Both the position numbers and the translations under genes were made by a program. A stretch of DNA of 64,000 nucleotides, taken from assembly GCA_936440205.1 (NCBI GenBank), contig OW387140.1, forward strand, positions 34,841,659-34,905,658, given 5' to 3'. Below, piece after piece: positions 1 to 12,000 of this stretch (within the stretch, counting starts at the first letter, position 1; each line of letters starts with the position of its first letter). A model generated the notes under the pieces. It was not told where the DNA came from, did not search any database, and saw only the letters and a program-made list of their open reading frames with translations. The stretch comes from Lepidonotus clava (Eukaryota > Annelida > Polychaeta > Phyllodocida > Polynoidae).

Positions 1-3000
1 GGATGGGACCTAGAGCCTGTGGTAGAGATTTGTATTATCATTATATCTATTTAACAAGTACCTCTCTTTAGGAATAAATCTAAATGGTGACACTGAAAAA
101 GAATGGAAGGTAATGGGGAATTTATTTTAATCTTACTTAGATTTTTACCCTGACATAGGATCCAAATGAATTAAGCGAAAAACTATTGGTTGTGTTGGCA
201 AATTGTGGAGAATGTAACAATTTCATGCTTATGCTTTTTCAATTAGAGTCGTAATCTTCAATTCCAGTAAGAATTATATGATAGGTCGCTGGATGGGGAC
301 AAAATTGTTTTCGAGTGTTCTATTTTTAAAGAGCGCTATACATTTCGAGCTGATATATAGTATTACAGATAAAAAAGCAGGAAAAGTCGGAAATATCTTT
401 CCTCTTCTTTTGGATGTAACAGGGAGGAAGATGAAATTTGGGAACATAGTTATGACGTTGCATTTGCACTCAAATAACTTAAAACTAAAACAGAAATAAT
501 TCGCCGAAATAGATATTAAAGCTATTAAGAAAAGTTATGTTGTCAACCCCAAATCAACTAAAAGTAGGAAATCCATTAATGGCGTCTCCGCAAAAAGCCG
601 GTTATGACATGCTCATCATGTAATTTCTTCTATTCTCATGTATCTTCCCCATCCTCTTAAAGCTTGGTGCTCTACCAAAAAAAGAGAAAGGAGACTTAAC
701 CTATAATTATAGGAAGTTTGACCAGTTGAACTACCTCGGGCAGGTTTTTCCTTAGGAACTCGGCCGACGCCTTCTCCCTGACCGGGTCGGGGGTAAAGGT
801 GCGGTGGTCAGCACTGACCACTGGACCCCCAGCGTCGATCCCAATCTTCACCCCCGTGTTACCGTGAATGGGCATGATGTACAGGTTCAGTTCCTCGTCA
901 TAGTAGCTGAATATCGGGAAACTGTAAGGAAAACAATAGGGAAACCGTAGGGGGCAACAGTAGGGAATTTTAGAGGGAACTGTAAGGAAATTGCATGATA
1001 ACAGTAGATGAGCTGTATCACTGTTCATGTTTTCATACACAACATCTGGTTATAAATAAGTGCGATTACAAAACACTTCTTTTTTTTCTTACTGAGATGG
1101 TATGTTGCACAATCCATAGATAGTTTTCTATTGCAATTGTGCATTGTTACAGAATGAATTAAATAGAACTTGGCAAAATTTAAAGGTAAAGTTTCCATTG
1201 TTTAGAAACGTCTATCCGATGGAACTTCACAAAGATATAAAATCTTTAATACTAAAGTCTTCATGTTAACTGAAAACAAAGAATATCGTGTCCTTTTCCC
1301 TGAGTACTTCGAATTAAGTGCTTCAATCTCTAAAACCTATAGTGAAATGACATCACTGCTTACTTTTCCTTAGTGAACTTTTTTATGTTGGGCGTGGCGA
1401 AGTAAGTGACCTGCTCCTGGGTGACAATGAGGGGCACGTGCACCCCGACCGACCCCAGGACGTGGTTCACCCAGGCCCCGGCCGTCACAAGCACCCGCCG
1501 ACAGCGGAACGTCCCGCGGGGGGTGCACACCTGAGGGCAAGTAGAAGTTTGGAAATCAATGTCTCATCTCTATGAAGTAACTTATAATTATGAAATGACT
1601 TATGAGTGACTTATGAAATGACTTATGAGTGACTTATGAAATGACAATTTGTATCTGACTTATGAAATGACAATGTTATTATGACTGACTTATGAAATGT
1701 CAATTATGACTGACTTATGAAATGACAATATATGGCTGACTTATCAAGTGATCTAGTATGACTGGCTCATAGAGAGAATAACGAAAGAGGCGAGTCCTTA
1801 AAGAAATAAATATATTTGTTATTATAATGTCATATTATTACCAGATAGGTTTTGGAATAGAAGAATAATGAAAGCCGTGTGAAATTTAAGAGAGATAAGG
1901 TTATGTGAATTAGACGTCGGATGGTGGCGAGACAGTAGAATCTAAGGACACTGAAAGGGTATGTCAAAAGAATGTTATTAAACTATCAAACATTACGCCC
2001 ATGATCCATAATGCAAAGTTCTATGGCCTGATTTTGAACTCATCGGCTTGGCAAATTAAGATCATTTTTGTAAAGTATATAATTCATTATCCCCTATAGA
2101 CCTCGTGCAGATGTGGTCACGTGACTAAATTTTGGTGATCACCACGTGGTTCTCAAAACCACATGGCTATAAAAAGAACAGAAAATGATTAAATCTAAAT
2201 TGTCAAAATTGTTGACAATACTTCTCTAGGTGACTGTTCATCCAAATTTTCTAAAATATCTCCTATGAATACCTTAAACTGTAAATTAGAAGTTGATCAC
2301 CAATATGGCGACCACCCTTTGTTCAGTGATGTTACGTTATCTGCACAAGGTATATAGATTGATAGTATTATTGTTGATATTCAAAGGTTAAAGATTACAA
2401 AATGCAATCTGCCTTTCTGGTGATCAGTTGACCCACGGATTATTTGGGCCTGTATTTTCGTAACTGATTAGGATAATTAGTCAATAATACGAGATTTGTG
2501 AATACTATTTTATCAAGAGTGATGCTGGGACCAAGACTTGTCAAAAAGTTTAAATTCGGAAAATTCGGCTTGCCACATCGCAAAATCATAGGCATATAAC
2601 AAAGGCTTAACAGCTTAAGAAACACATTTTTAATAGTATGTTTTTACCCTAGCTCCTCCATCTGCTGTTGGCTCTAGTTTCAGCACTGGACAGTGGTCAA
2701 TGACGGTGGCCCCGTGAGCCCTGGCCAGTTGGATGTGGACAGCATTGGCCAGGGCAGCGTCCACTAGACCCCTGGAGGCTTGGTACAACCCATGCACATC
2801 GTCACCGATGGTAAACTGGGGATAGCGCCGTTTGACATCAGCAGCAGATACCGGTTCATAACTGAAGAAAATGATTATAGATTATAGATAGTTTTTTTTA
2901 AGTGGTGAAACAAGGACTATTTGCTAGCGTGGGGCATGTTGAAATTATTATAACCGCGTATGTATGATTTGAACTGTTTAATGCACGGAACAAGGAATAA

Positions 3001-6000
3001 TTATGTTGCTGATGTGGGGCGCTTTGTTAAAAGAAGTGCGTTCTTCTGTAAAAGCGCTGGTAAGTGGCTATACACTTTGGCATGGTACAGTGTCATTGTT
3101 TTTGATTTTTAAAAAGCATAAAAATGTTGATAGACGTTATTAGTATGGGTATAGACCCCTAAAATCGATAGGGCGACATGGCCTTTTCTTTATTTCAACA
3201 TGCCAAATGAGGCTTAGCGACATGAGGAAAAAAATAAATGACATGATAGTAGTATGATGGAGTCGCTGGCGCGCATAGTCAATGCTACTAAGTAGGTCAG
3301 TAGGTCACTACGACCGAGTTTAGGTCTAAAATAGGTTCATAGCTTAATAGAGACTTTGAATAATTAGGTCATTACGACCTACTTATAAAAGCTATTTTTG
3401 TAATTAGGTCAGAGGTCAGAGGTTAGAAATATTAGAAAACAGGGTCACTGAGAAAACATGTCAGGGGAAGAGCGCGTGGAACGACGTGGAGACCGGAGGC
3501 CGTAAGGCCGGAGGTCTGCACGTCGTTCCTCAACGCGCTCTTCCCCTGGCATGCTTTCTCAGGGACCCTATATTCTGGTTACGGCTAAAATATTACATAT
3601 GTTCTGATATTTTTATTGCAAAGGGGGCGGTGCGGGCATTCCATGGGAGGGCTGTTTTAGGAATGAGGTGGAGACCGGAGGCACAGCCGGAGGTCTCCAC
3701 CTCATTTCTAAAACAAACCCTCCCATGGGCTGCGCGCACCGCCCCCTTTGCAATTTTATCACTTATACTATTACTATTCGATTCGATTATATCTACTTTA
3801 TGTGTATGTATTCATTTAATATGATTTTGATAAAGTTTCGTCTTCCTATTCATTAAATAATATTCGTATAGAAACTGAATATAGAGTTTTCGTGTTTATA
3901 TTGATTAAATAATATGCGTATAGAAAACACAACATATAAAATTCGTTTATAAGTTTTATTCATTAGAAACATATATAGAAACATATTTACAGTGTCACAG
4001 ATACATGGTGTAATCTTTTATTTACATTGAAACTGTTCACAAAGTGAAAAATATATAATACAAAATCATTTACACTGTTGGCATAAGAAAACATTGTTTC
4101 CGTTGCCTGGTAATAAACAAATTAAACAATGAGAACAGTTTCGGGCAAGTGTCCTTATCTTCGGCTGTTTCAGTTTCTCTTTGTTCCATGTGTGAGTGTA
4201 TACATATGTGTGATGAGGATTTCTGACGGATTTAGCAATGGTATGGTGAAAGAGAGACTGTGCTTTGAAAAAGTTACAGTCTACTTCAGTCGCCAACACA
4301 TTGTGACCGAAAACAGGATTCATTTGCACCTGGTATGAAAAGAAATTTTCGATGGCCTGAATGTAAATTGATTTCAGCTCACAGTGTAGTTGTATACATG
4401 TAAAACAGAACAAAGGACCAACAAAAGTGACATCGGAATCACGGATTCGACATTTACAAAAGGCCTGTGAAACGGCTGTCACTTTATGTTGCTCAATGAA
4501 AACCATAAGTGACTTTACACTGTTGACGGTGTATCTGGTAGTAACTCTGAAACATGAGTCTTGATGATGTTGATACACCGCCAAACAGTAGTCCTTGTGG
4601 TTATCGCCGTTGATAAGCTGGCTCGTTGCGAAACTATACCCGTCCCACATAGCTTCTGTAAAAGTGGAACAGGATCGCGTCGTACCAGTGGTGTGGTCTA
4701 CAGTACTAACATGGTGTGGTTTCAGATAAAAGTCGCTGTACTGTGCGGGGATAATCTCCCAAAAGAAATATCCACTACATCCGCAAAGTACAGCCACTTT
4801 ATCATTTTTGGGTATAAGTTGAAAATTAATGTCTGCTGATGGATAGTTAGAGTCGAGAGGACTATCCGGAGATTCAGGTCGTGACTCAGCAATATTGAGA
4901 AATGATAAATCGAGACCCCAACTAAGTGTGGTCTCGTTATCATTTGTTGATGAATCATTGCTTGCCAAATCGATTAGAAAATCCGAATAGCTGCTGTCGC
5001 TCATATTGAAGCTGTAATATAATACTGGAAACTATGGCTACACTAAGCAACTAGATGAATAAAATATGGGTAGCCAGTTATTTTTGTAGTATTTACTATT
5101 TAGTATGTACTAAGAAAATAACTGGTAGTGGGTAGACACCTTAAATTTCTCTGTGATTCGCTGAGATTTTCGCTGCCGGGAGTTCTACCCTAGATAAAGC
5201 CATGCATAAAGCCATGCATTTTTTTGTTTTCTCTGAGATATTGTATAATTTTTTATTTTTTTAAATATTTTTCTAATTTTTAAAGTTTTTTTTCATTTTC
5301 TTAGACAAATATTTATATTTCAAGCATTTTTTTCTGTCTCTATGTGAGATTTTGTATAATTTATTTTTACTTTTATTATAATTTTAAAGTTTTTTTTCTT
5401 TTTAAACAATTATTTCTTTTTTTAATTTCAACTTTTGAATATTTTTTTTAATTTCAACTTTTGATAAATGATATGTACAAGCTTAATTTTCTTTTTCTTT
5501 TTATATTTTTTATATTTTTTTGTTGGAGTATTTCCTTCATAAATGATATATTTTGTAGTTATAAGTCTGTTATTTTTTCAGAATTAAAGAATATTTACAA
5601 CATGATTGCCGAATTCCTAGATATCTAAGGGTATCGTGCTCACTCCGTCTTCACAAGTTTTTCTTTTTATATATTGATAACTTAAGCCTGTCTTTTTCTG
5701 TTTGTATGTTATTATATGATGATCTACAACTTTGAAACCAGTGTTAACGGCGTCCATCGTGATTTGTGTTTCGAGTACGGTGTTAAAAGATTCCATGTCA
5801 AGTATGTTTTGTTTCTGTATGACACCTTTACAGCTAGTTTTCTTTTCTTTTCCATGACCGATATAACATTTTGAATTTAGTGAAGTCATTTCATCTCCTT
5901 CCCATTCAATTTTGAATAGTCCTGGGGTCCGTTTATCATATTTTTCTCTTTCTTTACAACATGGTTGTGGAAACCATGGTAAATCATTTGTTTTTGCTAT

Positions 6001-9000
6001 TATATATTGTTCCCTGTGATGTTCATTATCACAAGATTCTGATGGTAACCATAAGTGGCGTTCTCTATAATAGGCTTCTCTTTTTTCTGGAATTATTAAT
6101 TCATCTAAAGTCTGTGCGCTGAGGGCGAAATACAGACTATCTGTATCCATTTCACAGAGTTCAAAGTCAGATTCTTCGATGTACTTTGATAAGAAGTCGT
6201 AGTAAAATTGTAACATTTTCAGTTTTGCGTATTGATATACCATGAAACCTATTTGAACTGGAAGGTCGTATGTTATTGACGTAGGGAGTGATGAGACTTC
6301 ACATGTATCTTCACACAAGTCTTGGACATCTTGTACTGTCCAGTGAAGAGCTATTCTAGCGGCTTTTTCTGGTGTCATATATCGAGTGTTTGTGAAGTTT
6401 TGTTTGTTACAAATCGTTTTTCCATATGAACTGTTTCCTAGGAGTTTGTAGAGGTCAGAGAGAATTTTACAGTCAGGGTTTTTGTCGCCCTTTCTTCGTG
6501 CCTCTGTTACTTGATCAACAAATGAGAGAAACGATTTCTGTGGTATGTATTCAACTAGTAAGTGAACTTTTGTTACGATTAAGCCTTTTTCTAAATACCA
6601 TTTAAGTAGTGGTGAACCTAATAAAATATTTTTTGCAAAATAACTTCCGATTAATTGACGTTGTGGCCTTTTGACTCTATCGTTCTTTAATAGATGTTGT
6701 TTCATGTGTTCTCCTACATCATCTCTTGACACCATTGTATTTTTGAAAATGGGCGTCATTTCTTCAAATTTGAATTTAAGGTGCTCAGGTGTGTGTATGT
6801 CCACCGATACTAGTCCAAAAATAGTCCCATTTTTTACACCGTTTATTATATCTATTTCAGAAAGGATATTGTGTGTGTTTGGAATCGGTATGCTCCACAG
6901 TGATTTACATGCTATAACACTGTTGTTGTTATTCTTGTCTTTGTTCCAGTCACATTCGTATTTCTCAATGACAGTATAACCTATTAGTTCTAGATACAGT
7001 GTTGTTTTAAGAGTTTGTCGACATCTTTCTGACATTAGTTTACGACCTTTATCAGTAGAGAGAGTGTTTTTATTCATGTGACACGCGTGCCCATGCCAGT
7101 AGCAACCATGAAATTGATACACGGTTTTTGTATCTGGAACCAGGCCGTCCACTCGAACTCTTTTTGTACCCACACTAACTTCCCCATGGTTATAAGCATG
7201 TAGTATTTTAACTTTGTCTGTAATCTCTCGAAACCGCAACCATTCTGTTGCAGCGCGACTGACTTTTTGAGATTGTTCAGGTTTGTAATTGTTACTACTT
7301 CTGCGAACTACAAAGTACCCCGTACAGTGTTCTTCACCCATACATTTAAGGTAAAGACTGTTTGCATCTACTCCTATGATATGACGGCACACTTTACTTA
7401 ATGGTCCGAATGATCTGCCCCGTATTCGTGTCACTCCTGCTTTTTGATGTCTATGAAATATAATCGATGGACCACCTACCAAATTGCTTCTAATTAATTT
7501 GTGTACATCTTTGTCTGCCTCTGAGAATATAATGTAAGGAAGGCTGTTTGATGATGTGTTATCAAATAGAAATTTTAGTGTAAGGCCTGGAAGAGTCAGA
7601 CCATCTTTGAACATATCTATTCCTCTTTCACTGAAAAATTTCATGTGTTGGTTTATAGCTTTGACAAAAGGTTCTACATCTTTGTTATTGTAATATATTA
7701 GATAATCTCTGAAAGTTGTCATTCCATTATCTTTCCACACTTTCTTACACTTGGCATAGTCTTCCGCTGATATAGAAGTACCCGTAAGTGAACTATAGAA
7801 AGCTGAGCGAGGTGGAAGTTTTAAGTTCCCTAGTTTTCTAGTTGATGTCATCCACTCATATGGAAAGAACCCTTTACTTTCATCTTGTAGGAAAGCTTTT
7901 AAATAGCTAGCATACGAGTATCCGGGAGCTAGATAATTTAACATGTCTAAATAAACACAGTTCTCTGTGTAGACAGCTATGTATTGATTACTCCTTTTTA
8001 TGGTTTTCATCTCAGCTGTTTGCTTCTTTGCATAGAAGGAATGGAAATCTCGCTTTATTAGATTTAAGTCGTAGCGACCCGAATTGAAACCTATGACAGG
8101 TACTCTGTAAATATAGTTCATAAGACGAATTTTGATTTTATCTATTCTGTGCGAAGTTTTATTGCTACTCTTTTTTCCTATACTCTTCATTAGTGATTTA
8201 GGCACTTTTTTTCCTTCGGCAATCTCGTTTTTCTTATACTTTTCAAGCTTTTTTATTATGTCAGAGAAACGTGTTTCTACAACAGCTCCTATTTTTTCAG
8301 CTAACTTTTGTATGTAATCCAGAGTGTCGTGAACTATTTCATCATTTTCTCCATCACTTTTTCTTATGAAACAAACTGGTTTTTCCCACTCTGGAAAGTC
8401 ACTTGCTACACTAGATGAAAGCGGTACATGATGTGATTCGACTACTGTATTAGTTGTCTGAACATCACCTTTTGTTTTGTGAGAAAAATAACTTTCGAAA
8501 TCATACACAATTTTGTATGGATATATTCGAAGTTCAGATGGTACTTTTATACCTAGCTCCTCCAGTCTATCAAATACAGATGGTTTGTTTTTGTAAATAC
8601 CACCTTTGTAGATGAATTTAACTTGCGTACAGTCGCTTTTAATGTTAGTGTGTCGCTTAAGATTATACTCTGTTTCAAAGAGTCTTCTACACTTACGACA
8701 CATGTGGAACTGTGAATATTTATTTAGATCGTTTACTAGACTGAAGTGATGGTCGTATAGATTTAGTGTCATAACTTTAGACTCATCCTCAACACTCATT
8801 AAATTTCCCTTTATACATTTTAATGTACAAGGTGTCCCCCTTTTAAATTTCTTTTTCTTGGAAGTAGTACTCTTCTTAGGAATGAGTGAAAAGACTCTTA
8901 TCATAATGTTGTATTTGGTTTCTATCTGGGTCAATGCCTTAATTGAAATGCCTCTGAATGATACTTTAGTTTCATCAGGAAAACATTCTTGAAGTAGTCT

Positions 9001-12000
9001 TTCACAGTGGGATGTGTTTTTGAAAAGAAAATATGACAGACACCTAAAAAAACACAGGTAGTCTTTGTACACCCGTTTGCTCTTTGGATTACGATGAAAA
9101 TGTTGTAAACCCCGTCTACGTAGGAAATTCGGAATTGTATCCAATCTTCCTATTAGACCATCCTCTCTACCTTGAACCCTTACTATGTAAATGTTTGCGT
9201 TTACATTACCCACTAGTCTCCAACTTGTGTCAGCTCTATTGACACTCCATTCTTTATCGCGTAAAAAACTTATTACATCTTGCAAGTCAGAATCATTTTT
9301 AATATGTCTGTAATTGCTTTGCTGTTCGTGCTCTAACCAAAATAAAGAGGAGTTATTCACTGAAGGATGGTAATACATAACTTCTCGATCTTCTGTATAA
9401 ATCTTTTCTTCAGCAGTTTCTGTTGTTCCTCCATTAAGTCTTTCAAGTAATGCACCTAAAGATATAGCTAGTCTATATTCGAAAACTTGGTTCTGATGTA
9501 TTTTGTTAATAGCCTCTATTATCTCTTCAACTGCTTCTTTCATGTTCAGAGTTGAGAGTCTGACATTGAAAATTGATTGAACACTTCCTAGGAGAACTAA
9601 ACCGTTTGCTATTGACTTAAAGTTTTTAACATAAGTGTCGTGATACCACCAATAACTACCTATAGTTGATGGCATTACTGTTGTTTCTATATCATACTGT
9701 TCTCTTACGCATGTAGGTGAAGAACAGATCACCTTTCCAGAATGTAAAGAAAAATTGCGAGGACGACGTGGCACGTTACACATCGGACAATTTATATTCT
9801 GATTCATTTTCTTATTTTTCGACTTAATAACTATATAAATATACACTTATGTTCTAGCTAGTTATTTAAAAAGCTGACTAAATATTTTTGTTTGAAGCTA
9901 ACTATGTGCTACACTAACTATGCGCTAGGTGAATATATAAAGCTGACTAAATACTTTCTTTGAAGCTAGCTAATATAATATCTACAGCATGATTAAATGT
10001 TTTCTGTGTATATAAGTATATAGGCAACCACACCACACCATGTATAGTTACTGATATGTTTTAAGACCACACCTACCTGCCCTTGGTGATTACATCATGT
10101 TTCTGTGATCTATTCGGACTGCTTTAAGTCATTCAGGATCTTTGGTCCCAGCGTGCTGACCAAGTCGAAGAACAGTGCGGATGGCACGGTGTGTCCCTGG
10201 TCTTTCGGAGGTGCGTCGTGCACCCCGCCCGAGTTGACCCGTTTCTCCAGCTGCTCCACGTAGTAGCGGGACCCGATATGGATCTTGGCCTTCCCCTGGT
10301 AGGTGGTCACGATGACCCAGATGTTGTGCGTCTTGTTGACCTCCTGGACGTAAGGCTTAATAGTCGGGATGCCCTGTTCTGCTTCACCTGAGGCCCGTTC
10401 GTACTGCTGGATGATCGTTCTTGCGGCGTCGAGAAGGTTCTGGAAACCTGTCTTACTCAAGTTGATCCGGCGTTCGTAGGCTCGCTGAGGGTACTGAATT
10501 ATGGCGACCTGAAAAATATAAGCATAATTTTGTTTTGAGTTATATGTATAAATTTGGGGCTCTCTCTCTCTCTCTCATTCTATTTCTATTTAAACTATTA
10601 TGTATTCTTTACTTCTATTTCACATTAAATAATTACAATGAAAGTTAACTATAAACGAAGTACATGTTACCTGAAATAAAAATAATGATTCTATAATTTA
10701 AAATCGTACTTACCCCTACAGGATCAGGTGGCCCATACACGTGGATGCAGGTGTTCTTGAAGGCGTCACTGTTGAGGAAATACACCTTCTTAGCTTGCGT
10801 GGTGTAACCGTCCTTGTACTCGACGTCCAATTCCAGTGGCCAGAACAATCCGGTCAGGTCCAATATAGGCGAGAGAGGGGCGGCTTTACTCTGCTGTGCC
10901 TCTAGCTCCTTCAAGACCGCATCAGCATACTGCTGCGCTAGTGCAACGTCCAGTGGAACTACTTTACCTTTCTTTGCACGAGGTTTCCGTTCACCAGCAG
11001 GCTTCCGTTTTCTCGGCGGTGCCTTTTTCTTGTCTGTTGGTTCTCCCTCCGACTCTTCTTCGATGGTGATCGGTACCGAAAGAGCTTCGCCGTCTTTCGG
11101 TGGTGGCACGTTTTCTTTGTTGGAGTCGTCTTGGAGGGTAGCGGCGGCGGCGGCAGCGGCGGCGGTGGTGGCGATTGTGGCAGTGACAGCGTCAGTCAAA
11201 GATGCAGGTGGCTCGGGATTCCACAGATCAGAAATATCGTTGTATAGACTGGCATCAACAGCGTTGACGGTGATGGACGTACCTTCGCCTACATCTGTAA
11301 TATAGCCAGATTGAGTGTCCATGGACGAATCTGTGGTATAACCCCCAACTGCAACAGGAACGTAACCGGCGTCTTCTCTCGATGGAAACACTCGGTATTG
11401 ATCAAAGTATTCATCAATGACCGAATTTCCAGGAGGGGGCTGCTTCGGAAGTCCCTCCTGAGCGGAGGAAGATGTTGAGGTCTTTCCACGAGCAGTCAAA
11501 CTTCTACGTCCCATCATGAGAGTGTTGAGAAGACTCCAGCCCATGAGTCTTTTATACAAAAGTTTACTATCAACGTCGATTAAACGTAGGACGGTTTTTC
11601 CATTTTCACAAAGTTTTTCATGAGCGTCGTCCGTTATTTTATTCGTATTTTGTTTTGTTACCGATAAGCAGATATCACTGAGTACATGGTTCCATTAGTG
11701 ACGCGACGCGAGAGTCTGACACGTGCACTCCATAACAAAATATTCAAAATTTACATGTATCAGTTTCATTGGAGATACGTATTGTGGTCGTTTACAAAAA
11801 TGATAATATACGCTCTCAGAGACCCTCTGAGATTCATTTCTAGACTTGTCACCAATCGCACCAGTCTCATCATGTATATGAACGCACAACCCTCGGTTCA
11901 GCACCGTGTACCGCTGGCACCGCTCATTGGAAGACCATCTCATTTTCGAAATGCGCTGGTCAACGTGCCTTTTGCGCGAGCATCAGGTATCTGTGGAGAG

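Noticed and set aside
3486-3856. Open frames across the left Polinton hairpins
   Set aside because: They follow the palindrome arms and have no protein-like pattern; pairing explains the openness.
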